64,000 bases of DNA from NCBI GenBank assembly GCA_940746715.1, contig CALNWN010000006.1, positions 62,001 through 126,000 of the forward strand. The letters run 5' to 3'. The position numbers were made by a program, and so were the translations under genes. Shown in pieces: positions 10,244 to 19,425 of the stretch (positions within the stretch are counted from its first letter, which is position 1; each line of letters opens with the position of its first letter). The notes beneath the pieces are model-generated. The model searched no databases. It was given only the letters and a program-made list of their open reading frames with translations, and had not been told where the DNA came from. The stretch comes from an uncultured Paraburkholderia sp. (GTDB lineage: Bacteria; Pseudomonadota; Gammaproteobacteria; Burkholderiales; Burkholderiaceae).

Positions 10244-11563
10244 ATGACCTCCAGCATCGATACACTCGCGCGTGTCGACGACCCGGCTCCGCGTTCCGCA
10301 ACGCCCTTCACGGCGGGCCTCGCCGGCATGGCGGCCGGCCTGCTGACGCTGTGGCTGGTACGGGACAGCACCGTGGCGTGTCTCGCGATCATCGCAACGG
10401 TGGCCGCTTACGAACTGTTTGTCGCGCGCGTCTATTTGCGCCCGAGCGCGGGGCTCGCGACTCGGGGCATACGCACGCTCAGCATCGCGCGCGTCGCGAT
10501 GCGCCTCGCGGCACTCGCCTGCGTCTATGCAGGTATAGGCACGATCTACTGGCTATTGCCCGAATATCATGGCGCGTTCTACAAGCCGTTCTGGTCGCTG
10601 ATCGCGACACTCGCGCCTTATGTGGCAGTAGCCGCACCGCTCTACTTCGCGTGGATGGACACGCATCAACGCGAAGTAGACGATGTGTACCTGCTCCTCG
10701 CGCGTCTGCTGTTACGCGGCGAGCATCCGTCGAACTGGCGGCCCGTGCGCGAAATGCTGGCCGGCTGGATGGTCAAGGCGTTCTTTCTGCCGCTGATGAC
10801 CGTCTATCTCTCCACCAACGCCGCTCAACTCGACACCTCCCTTTCCGCCGCACTGAACGCGCCGTTCTCTCTGGCAACGTTTCGCTTCATGTACGACCTG
10901 TCGTTTGCAATGGATCTGATGTTCGGCACAGTCGGCTATCTGTGCACGCTTCGCATCCTGGACAGCCACGTGCGCAGCGCCGAGCCGACCACGCTCGGCT
11001 GGCTCGTTGCGCTGATCTGTTATCAGCCGTTCTGGTCGTTGATTTCCAGCCAGTACATCCGTTATGAAGGTTCCGTGTTCTGGGACAGCTGGCTCGGCTC
11101 CATGCCGGCGCTGCGCATCATGTGGGGCACCACGATCATCGCGCTGTTGCTGTGCTATGCGTGCGCGACGATCTCTTTCGGATTGCGGTTCTCCAATCTG
11201 ACCAACCGCGGCATCATCACTTCCGGCCCTTATCGGCTGACGAAACATCCTGCCTATATTGCCAAGAACGTGTCGTACTGGATGGTGTCCGTCCCCTTCA
11301 TCGAACCCCTGGGTTGGCGAGCCGCGCTCTCGCATTGCGCGGCGCTCGTCGCCGTCAACCTGATCTATCTCGTGCGGGCGAAAACCGAAGAGAGACACCT
11401 GATGAGCGATCCGGATTACCGCGCATACGCCGAATGGATCGACAGAAATGGCCTCTTTGCCAGGATGGCCCGCGCGCTCCGCCAGGAGCAACAACCCGAA
11501 TGCGCGAGGCTCTTTCGGCTCGCGGACTCAGTGGCTCGAACAGATTCGCAGGAGGCAATTTGA
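10244..11563 (+). CDS. Multi-pass membrane protein with ICMT/PEMT-like methyltransferase end
   Basis: An intact 439-residue protein with about ten hydrophobic segments. The C-terminal third carries TNRGIITSGPYRLTKHPAYI, then membrane segments, then EERHLMSDPDYRAYAEW, the pattern of the isoprenylcysteine-carboxyl/phospholipid methyltransferase superfamily, where the GPYxxxRHP-like and EE-RHLMxxYPxYxxY motifs bind S-adenosylmethionine at the membrane face. In bacteria the substrates of such proteins are mostly unknown. The long N-terminal membrane part is not typical of the family, so it may anchor or sense something. GAGG six bases before ATG 10244 supports the start. Confidence 0.8.
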   Translation: MTSSIDTLARVDDPAPRSATPFTAGLAGMAAGLLTLWLVRDSTVACLAIIATVAAYELFVARVYLRPSAGLATRGIRTLSIARVAMRLAALACVYAGIGTIYWLLPEYHGAFYKPFWSLIATLAPYVAVAAPLYFAWMDTHQREVDDVYLLLARLLLRGEHPSNWRPVREMLAGWMVKAFFLPLMTVYLSTNAAQLDTSLSAALNAPFSLATFRFMYDLSFAMDLMFGTVGYLCTLRILDSHVRSAEPTTLGWLVALICYQPFWSLISSQYIRYEGSVFWDSWLGSMPALRIMWGTTIIALLLCYACATISFGLRFSNLTNRGIITSGPYRLTKHPAYIAKNVSYWMVSVPFIEPLGWRAALSHCAALVAVNLIYLVRAKTEERHLMSDPDYRAYAEWIDRNGLFARMARALRQEQQPECARLFRLADSVARTDSQEAI

Positions 11564-11643
11564 CCGGACAAACAACTTTCAATAGCATCGTCAGCCACGC
11601 AACTCAGCGACTGCACTATTCGTACAGTCAAGCAAGCCGGCCA

Positions 11644-11931
11644 ATGCTACAGATTCCCCTCTCCGATGCCGACTGGGCACGAGTCGAAAGTCTCTTTCCG
11701 GAGCATGTATCCACTCGCGGACGCCCCCGCCGCAGCGACCGCGAAATCCTCAACGCCATACTCTGGCTGCAGCAAACGAATGAAAAGTGGCACAGACTGC
11801 CCGGCACGTTTCCGCCGCAGCAGACGTGCTATCTGCGATACATGGCGTGGAAGAAGTCAGGCGTGCTCGATCAGGTGAATGAGCGTCTGCCCCAGTGCAA
11901 TCGCCAGCACGCGCCGGGTTGCGACAGCTAG
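11644..11931 (+). CDS. IS5-type (DUF4096) transposase N-terminal domain, solo
   Basis: MLQIPLSDADWARVESLFPE, RGRPRRSDREILNAILWLQQ and the cysteine-containing QQTCYLRYMAWKKSGVL match the DUF4096 domain that starts many IS5/IS4-type transposases. The protein stops after about 95 residues with no DDE catalytic part, and no terminal inverted repeats are visible nearby. It is either the remnant of an IS element or one of the short stand-alone DUF4096 proteins seen in Burkholderia genomes. The last 20 residues (after VLDQVNERL) look out of frame, so one base error near the end is possible. It ends 5 bases from the convergent kinase stop. Confidence 0.65.
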   Translation: MLQIPLSDADWARVESLFPEHVSTRGRPRRSDREILNAILWLQQTNEKWHRLPGTFPPQQTCYLRYMAWKKSGVLDQVNERLPQCNRQHAPGCDS

Positions 11932-11935
11932 CTGG

Positions 11936-13333
11936 CTATGCGGCTGCGTGCGTGTGCGCTGCCACGGCGCGCGGAAAAGACACGCTGATGTGCACGCCCT
12001 TGCCGTTCTCGCCAGGTTCGAGCGTGATGTTGCCTTGATGCGCGTCGGCGATTTCGCGCACGATTGCGAGCCCGAGGCCCGTGCCTTCGGTATCCGTCGA
12101 CGCGCGAAAGAACGGCTCGAATATGCGGCTGCGAGACTCGGCGGGAATACCTGGCCCGTCGTCGAGCACACTGACGGCGACGCTATCCGCATCGGCTTTC
12201 ACCGCGACCGTAACGTGTCCGCCGCGACCCGTGTAGCGGATCGCATTTTCCACAAGATTGGCAGTGAGCGCCTGCAGCAGGCCGCGGTGTCCCGCCACCG
12301 GCGCGCTGTCGCACAGTTCTGCGCCGAGGTCGATGCCGCGCCCTTGCGCAAGCAGCGCGAGGTCTTCCACGACTTCCATGGCAAGCGGCACCATGTCCAC
12401 GGTTTCGACGACAACCTGCCGGTTGTCCGCCGCCTCCGCTTGCGCGAGCAGCAATAGTTTGTTGGTGAGCCCGACCATCGACCGGTTACTGCGATGCATG
12501 GCGGCGAGCGCTTCGTCGAGTGCCGGATTCAGGCCGCTTTGCTGTCGCGCGAATTGCAATTGCGTGCCGAGCAACGTGAGCGGCGTGCGCAATTGATGCG
12601 CCGCGTCGGCGATAAAACGACGCTGCGCGGCAACCTGCACGCCGAGGCGCGCAATGCACTGATTGATCGCTTCGACGATGGGCCGCAACTCCGTATGCAA
12701 GCGGTCCACGCGAATCGGTTCAAGCTGCATCGGATCGCGGTCCGCGACCTCCTCTTTCACTTTCATCAGCGGACGCAGTTCGAACGTGAGGCCGATACAC
12801 ACGAGCGCAACGGCGAGCACGATCATTTCGATCTGCCGAACAAGTTGCGGCTGCCAGAGCTGCTCGGCCATGGCGTCGCGCGAACGCACGGTCTTGCCGA
12901 CCGTCACGCGCACGCGGCGAGTCGCGCCGTTGTCGTACATGAGCCGCACGAGTCCGACAGCGCGCACATCCTGGCCGTAGAGCGTGGTGTCGTAGCGATC
13001 GGGCGTGTCGGCCGCCTGCGAGGGACGCGGCGGAAAGTCGGGCGTGCCCGCGAGCAATTGCCGTCCGTCGACATTCACGCTGTAGAACACCTGATCGCGA
13101 TAGGGCGACGCAAAGATTTCCAGCGCGGCGGGCGGGACATCCACGCGCAGAAAACCGTCCACCCATTCCACCTCGCCCGCAATCATTCGCGCCGACGAAA
13201 TCAGCTGATTGTCCTGCACGAGGTCGGCGGTTTGCCGTGCATTGTCGTATTGCGCCTTGCCGGTCACGAACACGTACAGTGCGAGCGGCACCAGCAACCA
13301 CCACAGCAGACGGACGCGCAAACTATTGGTCAT
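11936..13333 (-). CDS. Two-component sensor histidine kinase, TctE/QseC-like
   Basis: An intact 465-residue kinase. Two membrane helices (residues about 8-25 and 165-185) flank a periplasmic sensor domain of the 2CSK_N type. The phospho-acceptor box FIADAAHQLRTPLTLL holds the histidine near residue 250; NLVENAIRYT (N box), DDGPGIP (G1) and GTGLGLAIV (G2) complete the ATPase domain. Its start overlaps the end of the response-regulator gene by 11 bases, so the two are translated together. TctE-like sensors typically monitor carboxylates or metals. The adjacent divergent ABC importer operon is a plausible target. Confidence 0.94.
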   Translation of the reverse strand: MTNSLRVRLLWWLLVPLALYVFVTGKAQYDNARQTADLVQDNQLISSARMIAGEVEWVDGFLRVDVPPAALEIFASPYRDQVFYSVNVDGRQLLAGTPDFPPRPSQAADTPDRYDTTLYGQDVRAVGLVRLMYDNGATRRVRVTVGKTVRSRDAMAEQLWQPQLVRQIEMIVLAVALVCIGLTFELRPLMKVKEEVADRDPMQLEPIRVDRLHTELRPIVEAINQCIARLGVQVAAQRRFIADAAHQLRTPLTLLGTQLQFARQQSGLNPALDEALAAMHRSNRSMVGLTNKLLLLAQAEAADNRQVVVETVDMVPLAMEVVEDLALLAQGRGIDLGAELCDSAPVAGHRGLLQALTANLVENAIRYTGRGGHVTVAVKADADSVAVSVLDDGPGIPAESRSRIFEPFFRASTDTEGTGLGLAIVREIADAHQGNITLEPGENGKGVHISVSFPRAVAAHTHAAA

Positions 13334-14000
13334 CTTCTTTCTTGCGCAGCAGATAACCGAGTCCGCGCAGCGTGACGATAGCCGCCGAACTGCCGTCGAG
13401 CTTCTTGCGCAAGCGGGAAATGTAGATCTCGACCGCGTCTTCGCTCGGCTCGTCGGCGAGTGTGAAAATCGCGTCGACGAGCGCCGGCTTGGTCACCGTT
13501 TTGCCGAGCCTCAAGATCAGCGTTTCGAGCACCGTGCGCTCGCGCGGCGTGACATTGAGCGGCGCGCCTTTGAGCGTGAACTGGCGCGTGTCGATGTCGA
13601 ATGCCAGGTCGCCGCACACCACTTCGCTCGCCTTGGAGGGCGACTGCCGCCGGATCGCCACCTTGATGCGCGCAATCAGTTCGCGCACTTCGAATGGCTT
13701 CACCAGATAGTCGTCCGCGCCGGCGCCGAGCAGTTCCACTTTCTCGTCGATCGAACCGCTCGCCGTCAGAATCAGAACGGGCGTTGCGTCGCCTCGCTGA
13801 CGCAGCCGGCGCAGCACGTTCTTGCCTGACAGCTTCGGCAGATTGAGGTCGAGCAGGATCACGTCATAGTGATTCGTCTGAAGCAGACGGTCCGCGGAAT
13901 CGCCGTCCTGCACGGCGTCGAGCGCGAATGCCTCCTGCTCCAGCATCTTCGCGAGCCAGTGCGAAAGCGTGGGATTGTCTTCGATGAGCAGCAGCTTCAT
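13323..14000 (-). CDS. OmpR-family response regulator, TctD-like
   Basis: A 225-residue protein starting MKLLLIEDNPTLSHWLAKML. The receiver has acidic residues near the N-terminus (IEDN), the phospho-acceptor Asp in LLDLNLPKLSG and the conserved Lys in DDYLVKPFEVREL. A winged-helix DNA-binding domain follows, with TPRERTVLETLILRLGKTVT and RLRKKLDGSSAAIVTLRGLG. The ATG at 14000 gives the standard N-terminus; an in-frame upstream extension has no family similarity. It is the partner of the overlapping kinase gene and lies divergent from the ABC importer operon 306 bases away. Confidence 0.95.
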   Translation of the reverse strand: MKLLLIEDNPTLSHWLAKMLEQEAFALDAVQDGDSADRLLQTNHYDVILLDLNLPKLSGKNVLRRLRQRGDATPVLILTASGSIDEKVELLGAGADDYLVKPFEVRELIARIKVAIRRQSPSKASEVVCGDLAFDIDTRQFTLKGAPLNVTPRERTVLETLILRLGKTVTKPALVDAIFTLADEPSEDAVEIYISRLRKKLDGSSAAIVTLRGLGYLLRKKEDDQ

Positions 14001-14210
14001 GGCGGAAACGGCGAAAGTCCAGGGCGTTGATTGTGCCGTAAAAAAGGGCCTTGCGCGTAGCGCGCGGGGTTTCCAGCAGGAAGAGTGCGCGTTTTTGCCC
14101 GGCGCCTTCCGCATCTTGTGCACGTTCTGCGGCTTCTGTACGACTCCCGGCGCGATGCACGCTTTCGGCGCTTCGGGGTTAACACTCATGATCTGCCTAC
14201 ATCGCCGAAA

Positions 14211-14285
14211 GCTGGCAGAAGGTTTCCAATTTCTATAATCGCCGTCATTCATCCAAAAAGCGCCGCCTGCAGCGTCGGGCGGCGA
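14211..14285 (+). promoter_or_regulatory. Promoter and leader hairpin of the ABC importer operon
   Basis: A consensus -10 box TATAAT lies at 14234-14239; the -35 position (14211-14216) is weak, which fits activation by a regulator. About 22 bases downstream a perfect 7-base-pair hairpin, CGCCGCC (14261-14267) with GGCGGCG (14278-14284), occurs in the leader shortly before the start codon. The rest of the 306-base divergent region (14001-14306) shows no gene. Confidence 0.45.
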
Positions 14286-14306
14286 CTAAACCCAAGAGAC
14301 TGCCCC

Positions 14307-15326
14307 ATGCGTACCTTGCGCCAGATTGCCGCCGTATCCGGTGTTGCGTTTGCCCTTGCCGCCGCCTCGGCTGCCGCTCACGCGGAGAAACTCACGATCA
14401 TGGTCGGCGGCGCCGCCAAGATCATCTATCTGCCGGCCAAGCTCACCGAGCAACTCGGCTATTTCAAGGACGAAGGTCTCGACGTCGAGATCCTTTCGCA
14501 GCTGGCCGGCGTGGACGCGGAAAACGAACTGCTCGCGGGCGCCGTGCAAGGCGTGGTGGGCTTCTACGATCACACCATCGACCTGCAGAGCAAAGGCAAG
14601 GAAGTCGAGGCGCTGGTGATTTTCGGCCAGGTGCCGGGCGAAGTGGAAATGGTCTCCACGAAAGCTGCCGACACCTTCAAAAGCATGGCGGACGCAAAAG
14701 GCAAGACGCTCGGCGTGACGGGCCTCGGCTCGTCGACGAGCTTCCTCACGCAATATCTCGCGCAGCGCGCGGGCGTGCCGTCCACGCAATACACGCTGCT
14801 GCCGGTGGGCGCGGACAACAGCTTCATCGCAGCGATCAAGCAGAACCGGATCGACGCCGGCATGACGACGGAGCCGACGGTCTCGCAACTGCTGAAAACC
14901 GGCGACGCCAAGGTACTGATCGACATGCGCACGCTGGAAGGCACGCGCGCGGCGCTCGGCGGCACCTATCCCGCTTCCAGCTTCTACGTGCAGCGCGCGT
15001 GGGTCGAATCGCACAAGAGCGACGCCGCCAAGCTCTCGCATGCTTTCGCCCGGACGCTGAACTTCATCGCAACGCATAGCGCCGAAGAAATCGCCGCGAA
15101 GATGCCGAAGGACTACTACGGCAGCAACAAGGACCTGTACGTCGGCGCATTGAAGGCCTCCCTACCGATGTTGACGAAGGACGGCAAGATGCCTGCCGAC
15201 GGCCCGGAAACGGTACTGCGCGTGCTCTCCGCATTCAATCCTTCGGTGAAGGGCAAGCACATCGACCTCGCGAAGACCTACACGAACGACTTCGTGGCCA
15301 CACCGGTCAAGACCGCGGCGCAGTAA
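14307..15326 (+). CDS. ABC importer periplasmic binding protein (NMT1/SsuA-like)
   Basis: An intact 339-residue protein with a clear Sec signal peptide (MRTLRQIAAVSGVAFALAAA, cleaved after AHA). The mature part, KLTIMVGGAAKIIYLPAKLT then GYFKDEGLDVEI, is the usual beginning of NMT1/THI5/SsuA-type binding proteins that deliver sulfonates, taurine, nitrate, pyrimidine precursors or aromatic acids. GVTGLGSSTSFL and DAGMTTEPTVS line the expected ligand cleft. It is followed by its ATPase and permease, making a complete importer. The substrate cannot be decided; the neighbouring TctDE-like sensor suggests a carboxylate or sulfonate. Confidence 0.92.
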   Translation: MRTLRQIAAVSGVAFALAAASAAAHAEKLTIMVGGAAKIIYLPAKLTEQLGYFKDEGLDVEILSQLAGVDAENELLAGAVQGVVGFYDHTIDLQSKGKEVEALVIFGQVPGEVEMVSTKAADTFKSMADAKGKTLGVTGLGSSTSFLTQYLAQRAGVPSTQYTLLPVGADNSFIAAIKQNRIDAGMTTEPTVSQLLKTGDAKVLIDMRTLEGTRAALGGTYPASSFYVQRAWVESHKSDAAKLSHAFARTLNFIATHSAEEIAAKMPKDYYGSNKDLYVGALKASLPMLTKDGKMPADGPETVLRVLSAFNPSVKGKHIDLAKTYTNDFVATPVKTAAQ

Positions 15327-15364
15327 CGTCAACCCACACCACGAGAACTACGAGGCTTAAGCCG

Positions 15365-16159
15365 ATGAACCAACCAATGTCACGCGAGACGCCTGCGATC
15401 GAAATGCGCAACGTGTCCTGCCGTTTCATTTCTCCGGACGGCAAGGCAACCATTGCGTTGCGCGACTTCAGCATGTCGGTGGCACGCGGCGAGTTCGTCG
15501 CTATCGTCGGCCCCACGGGTTGCGGCAAGTCCACCACGTTCAGCATGATTACGGGCTTGCTGAAGCCCACGACCGGCGAAGTCCGCGTCATGGGCGCGCC
15601 CGTCGACGGCATCGACCCGCGCATCGGCTTCGTGTTTCAGGCCGATGCGGTATTCCCGTGGCGCTCGGTGATCGACAACGTCGCAGCCGGTCCGCTGTAT
15701 CGCGGCCGCTCGAAATCCGCCGCCTACGACGAGGCCAACGAATGGCTGCGCCGCGTCGGCCTCGACAAGTTCGGCAAGCACTATCCGCATCAACTCTCCG
15801 GCGGCATGCGCAAACGCGTGGCGCTCGCGCAGACCTTCATCAACCGTCCGGAAATCCTGTTGATGGACGAACCATTCTCCGCGCTCGACATGCAAACACG
15901 CACGTTGATGCAGGACGAACTGCTGCAATTGTGGGGCGGCGCGGGCTCGGTGGTGTTCGTCACGCACGATCTCGAGGAAGCGATTGCACTCGCCGACCGC
16001 GTGTTCGTGCTGACCGCGCGCCCCGCCACACTGAAGAAGGTCTACGAAATCGATCTGCCGCGCCCGCGCACCACGTCGGAAGTTCGGTATGACCCGCGTT
16101 TCATCGAAATCTCGCGCGACATCTGGCACGACCTGCGCGAAGAAGTGCAGATCGGTTAA
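15365..16159 (+). CDS. ABC importer ATPase (SsuB/TauB-like)
   Basis: A 264-residue nucleotide-binding protein. Walker A is GPTGCGKST (about residue 52), Q-loop FQADAVFPWR, signature LSGGMRKRVALAQ, Walker B ILLMDEPFSALD and the switch histidine in VFVTHDLEEAI. FPWRSVIDNV after the Q-loop is characteristic of the nitrate/sulfonate/taurine importer subfamily. It lies 38 bases after the binding-protein gene and 16 bases before the permease gene, in one operon. Confidence 0.95.
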   Translation: MNQPMSRETPAIEMRNVSCRFISPDGKATIALRDFSMSVARGEFVAIVGPTGCGKSTTFSMITGLLKPTTGEVRVMGAPVDGIDPRIGFVFQADAVFPWRSVIDNVAAGPLYRGRSKSAAYDEANEWLRRVGLDKFGKHYPHQLSGGMRKRVALAQTFINRPEILLMDEPFSALDMQTRTLMQDELLQLWGGAGSVVFVTHDLEEAIALADRVFVLTARPATLKKVYEIDLPRPRTTSEVRYDPRFIEISRDIWHDLREEVQIG

Positions 16160-16175
16160 TCAAGGAAAGGCAACC

Positions 16176-17039
16176 ATGTCTACAACCCCTCAACAGACAA
16201 TGCCCGCAGGCCTCGACCCGGCTTCGCTCGAACAGGTCGAACGGGTCGCGCAAAAACGTATCCGCCAACGCCAACTGCTGGTGATTTCGCTGCGTATCGC
16301 CGTGCTCGTGGTCGTGCTCGGCGGTTGGGAACTGGCCGCGCGACTGAAGTGGATCGATCCGTTCTTCTTCTCGATGCCAAGCGCGATTTTCGATCAGATC
16401 GTCGAATGGTTCGTGAACGGCACGTCGCAAGGTCCGCTTCTCACTCAGGTGTGGGTCACGCTGGAAGAAACCGAACTCGGCTTCATTATCGGCTCGGTCG
16501 CGGGCGTGTTCTGCGGCATCGTGCTCGGTCGCAACAAGCTGCTGTCGGATGTGTTTAGCCTGTACATCAAGATCGCCAACTCGATTCCGCGGGTCGTGCT
16601 GGGTTCCGTGTTCGTCATCGCGCTGGGTCTCGGCATGGCGTCGAAAGTCGCGCTCGCCGTGGTCATGGTGTTCTTCGTCGTGTTCGCCAACGCATTCCAG
16701 GGCGTGCGCGAGGCCGACCGCTACATGATTGCGAATGCGCAGATTCTCGGTGCGTCGCGCCGCCAGGTGACCACCTCGGTGGTGATTCCGTCGGCTTTGA
16801 GCTGGATTCTCGCGAGCCTGCATGTGAGCTTCGGCTTTGCGCTCGTCGGCGCAGTGGTCGGCGAATTCCTCGGCTCCAAGCAGGGTATCGGCCTGCTGAT
16901 TTCCACCGCGCAAGGCGCGTTCAACGCAAGCGGCGTGTTCGCGGCGATGATCGTGCTGGCGGTCGTCGCACTCGCGGCGGACTATCTGTTGACCGCCGTC
17001 GAGCAGCGTTTGCTGAAATGGCGCCCCGCCGCCGTGTAA
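16176..17039 (+). CDS. ABC importer permease (SsuC/TauC-like)
   Basis: A 287-residue membrane protein with about six transmembrane segments. The cytoplasmic EAA loop, DRYMIANAQILGASRRQVTT followed by VVIPSALSWILASL, contacts the ATPase. GGWELAARLKWIDPFFFSMP at the N-terminus and GLLISTAQGAFN near the end are typical of SsuC/TauC/NrtB permeases. The start at 16176 is preceded by AAGGAAAGG. It is the last gene of the importer operon and is followed by a strong terminator. Confidence 0.95.
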   Translation: MSTTPQQTMPAGLDPASLEQVERVAQKRIRQRQLLVISLRIAVLVVVLGGWELAARLKWIDPFFFSMPSAIFDQIVEWFVNGTSQGPLLTQVWVTLEETELGFIIGSVAGVFCGIVLGRNKLLSDVFSLYIKIANSIPRVVLGSVFVIALGLGMASKVALAVVMVFFVVFANAFQGVREADRYMIANAQILGASRRQVTTSVVIPSALSWILASLHVSFGFALVGAVVGEFLGSKQGIGLLISTAQGAFNASGVFAAMIVLAVVALAADYLLTAVEQRLLKWRPAAV

Positions 17040-17084
17040 ATTCTGCCAGCCTCGCCGCGTGAAGGCGCGGCGCGAACAAAACCA

Positions 17085-17118
17085 ATGCCGTTCGGTCACC
17101 GACTGAACGGCATTTTTT
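17085..17118 (+). terminator. Rho-independent terminator of the ABC importer operon
   Basis: AATGCCGTTC and GAACGGCATT pair perfectly over 10 bases around a short loop, directly followed by a T-rich run (TTTTTTATT). It lies 46 bases after the permease stop. Confidence 0.85.
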
Positions 17119-17254
17119 ATTGGCCGCGCCTTTGCCGCACGCCACGCGCATCAGCCCGCTGGCGCATGCAGGCCTTTTCCCGCAGCGCGTTTTGCGATAC
17201 GGTTGCAACGCTGACGCCTCACAGGTTCAGTCTTGCACACATTCGACTGGAGCG

Positions 17255-18778
17255 ATGCACATGGGCGACGTCCAACTCGGCAAAGCGGCACAACAGCAAG
17301 CACATGCGCAGAACGACCCCATCCGCCACGTGGTGGTCCTGCTCATGGAAAACCATTCCTTCGACCAGATGCTCGGCTGCCTCGACGAGGTGCACGAAGG
17401 GCTGGACGACATACGCAACGCGGCCTCCAAAACCAACGACGACGGCCACGGCCACACTTTCTATCCGCGCCCCACGCACTCGCGGCAAATGAAGCTGGAT
17501 CCGGATCATGGGCACTCGGCGGTATTGAGCCAGATCGATGGAAACAACGGCGGCTTCGTGCGCTCTTTCGTGAACGACTACCCGAAGAGCAGTCTTGCCG
17601 CGCGGCAAGACATCATGGGTTACTATCCGCGCGGCTTCCTGCCGGCGCTGCATACGCTCGGGGAGCAATTCACCGTTTGCGACCGATGGTTTTCATCGTT
17701 ACCGTCCGACATGGCCCAATCGCTATTTCGCGCTTACCGGCACCTCCAAAGGGCAGGTGGGCATGCCATCCGGTCTCGATGCGCTCAATCGGAAGTGGTA
17801 CACGGAACAGGATCAGGATACGATTTTGACCGCCTGAATGGCGCGGAAAAAACCTGGCGCGTCTACTTCTACGACTTTCCCGCGTCATTGCTGTTGAAGA
17901 ACCAGCGCAAAGCGAAGAACCTGGCGAACTACTGCTACTTCGACACATTCTTTCGCGATGCCGCGGGCCCCGCCGATGCATTTCCCGAGTTCGTGCTGAT
18001 CGAGCCGAAGTACTTCGGCGAGGCGCAGAACGACGACCACCCGCCGCATAACGTGATGAAAGCGGAGAAGCTAATCGCGGATACCTATAATGCGCTGCGC
18101 TCGAACGAGTCGTTATGGCAAAGCACTTTGTTAGTGATCCTCTACGATGAGCATGGCGGCTTTTACGACCACGTGCCGCCGCCTCCCGATGCAGTCGCGC
18201 CCGACGAGCATACGAGCGCCTTCGACTTCAGGCAGCTGGGCGTGCGCGTGCCCGCCATTCTGGTTTCGCCTTGGTGCGACCGCGGCGTCTGTCACGCGCA
18301 ATTCGATCATTGCAGCGTGCTCAAATATCTCTGCGACAAGTGGAATCTGGCGCCGCTCGGCAAGCGCGCGCAAGCGGCGGCCAGCGTCGGACTGGCGATC
18401 CGGACTACCGGCACTGCGCGCGCTGATACGCCGCAGTTCATTCGCGTGAGCAATCAATCGCTCATTCCGGATCACGGGGAACTGGAAAAGAAGTCGTCAA
18501 ACAGCAATCAACTCGGGCTTCATCACTTCGCGGACTTTCTACATGCGGAACTCGACCGGCTGGCCACGGGCGCGGTCATGTCGGCTGCAAACATTGCACG
18601 CGCAGAAAGCCGTTGGGTACGGCTGAAAAGCGCGCTGGGTTCAGCGATGATCGGTTTCGGGCAGTGGCTCAGCAAAGACTTCTATCAGGCAAGGGACGAG
18701 CGGGAAGCGCGCACGAGTCACGCATTCACGCGGCTTTCGCAGCAGGCTGACGACACGGCGAACGCGCGCCGCCCGTGA
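17255..18778 (+). CDS. Phosphoesterase/phospholipase C-family protein, two compensating frame breaks
   Basis: Starts MHMGDVQLGKAAQQQAHAQN; the motif VVVLLMENHSFDQMLGCLDE (with the metal-binding Glu-Asn-His) is the hallmark of the PF04185 phosphoesterase family, which includes phospholipase C and acid phosphatases. Further active-site blocks are LVILYDEHGGFYDHVPPPPD and GVRVPAILVSPW. Frame leaves at about 17705 and returns at about 17823; the interior fits NRYFALTGTSKGQVGMPSGL in the alternate frame, so two opposite base errors restore a protein of about 507 residues. Unlike the Tat-exported enzyme at 61902, no signal peptide is visible. Substrate unknown. Confidence 0.85.
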   Translation: MHMGDVQLGKAAQQQAHAQNDPIRHVVVLLMENHSFDQMLGCLDEVHEGLDDIRNAASKTNDDGHGHTFYPRPTHSRQMKLDPDHGHSAVLSQIDGNNGGFVRSFVNDYPKSSLAARQDIMGYYPRGFLPALHTLGEQFTVCDRWFSSLPSDMAQSLFRAYRHLQRAGGHAIRSRCAQSEVVHGTGSGYDFDRLNGAEKTWRVYFYDFPASLLLKNQRKAKNLANYCYFDTFFRDAAGPADAFPEFVLIEPKYFGEAQNDDHPPHNVMKAEKLIADTYNALRSNESLWQSTLLVILYDEHGGFYDHVPPPPDAVAPDEHTSAFDFRQLGVRVPAILVSPWCDRGVCHAQFDHCSVLKYLCDKWNLAPLGKRAQAAASVGLAIRTTGTARADTPQFIRVSNQSLIPDHGELEKKSSNSNQLGLHHFADFLHAELDRLATGAVMSAANIARAESRWVRLKSALGSAMIGFGQWLSKDFYQARDEREARTSHAFTRLSQQADDTANARRP

Positions 18779-18982
18779 GAAACGGATAGACGTAGGCACT
18801 TGGGGCGCGCGGAACTGGCCGGAACGTCGCTGCCCACAATGCCGTCTTTTATCTCAATTCCAGCAACGATGTTTACCAGAACGGACGATTACTCTCTCCA
18901 GTTTGCAAACCTACAATGCAATCACTGACTGCGAACAACAAGGTTCGTAGCGCAATAAACACCGAACTGGAGGTAGTTCATC

Positions 18983-19300
18983 ATGAAATCGCTTATTCAA
19001 GCCGTTGTTATCGCCACTGTACTGGCCGCTCCTGTCGCTTCGTTTGCGCAGTCCAACCAGCCGGTGACCCGCGCTCAGGTGCGCGCCGAACTGATTCAAC
19101 TCGAAAAAGCCGGCTACCAGCCGGGCCGCTCGGACCCCTACTACCTGGCCGATCTGCAAGCTGCGCAAGATCGCGTTGATGCGCAGAACGGCACCGCCCA
19201 GCCGGCAGTACCCAGCTACGGCGGTGTGGCAAACGGCTCCTCGCAATCGGGCCGCGCTACGTCCGCGAATGGCGCAAAGTCGGTTTACTTCGGCAACTAA
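18983..19300 (+). CDS. DUF4148 secreted small protein
   Basis: A 105-residue protein with a signal peptide (MKSLIQAVVIATVLAAPVAS, cleavage after SFA). The mature part starts QSNQPVTRAQVRAELIQLEK and includes AGYQPGRSDPYYLADLQAAQ, the exact pattern of DUF4148, a family abundant in Burkholderiaceae whose members are small periplasmic proteins, often stress or surface induced. GGAGG lies nine bases before the ATG. It is a single-gene unit with two hairpin terminators behind it. Molecular role unknown. Confidence 0.88.
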   Translation: MKSLIQAVVIATVLAAPVASFAQSNQPVTRAQVRAELIQLEKAGYQPGRSDPYYLADLQAAQDRVDAQNGTAQPAVPSYGGVANGSSQSGRATSANGAKSVYFGN

Positions 19301-19348
19301 GATCTGGCGTTCGCCGCCGGGCGCAATCCGTTTGATCCGTTGCAAATG

Positions 19349-19387
19349 AACTGGCCCGCGATCGGAACAACCGGTCGCGGGCCAGTT
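19349..19387 (+). terminator. Hairpin after DUF4148 gene
   Basis: AACTGGCCCGCGATCGG and CCGGTCGCGGGCCAGTT form a long GC-rich stem (one bulge) around AACAA, 49 bases after the stop codon. There is no U-tract. Confidence 0.6.
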
Positions 19388-19425
19388 CGCTATCTGTTAC
19401 CTCCGTCATCGGCTACCGATGACTT

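Noticed and set aside
11560-11940. Complete insertion sequence
   Set aside because: Only a 95-residue transposase N-terminal domain is present, with no DDE catalytic part and no terminal inverted repeats.
14085-14306. Upstream in-frame extension of the ABC binding protein
   Set aside because: It would bury the signal peptide at residue 75; the ATG at 14307 gives a normal Sec signal.
14240-14306. Possible TPP riboswitch before an NMT1/THI5-like gene
   Set aside because: Only a simple 7-base-pair hairpin is present; no CUGAGA-type conserved core was found.
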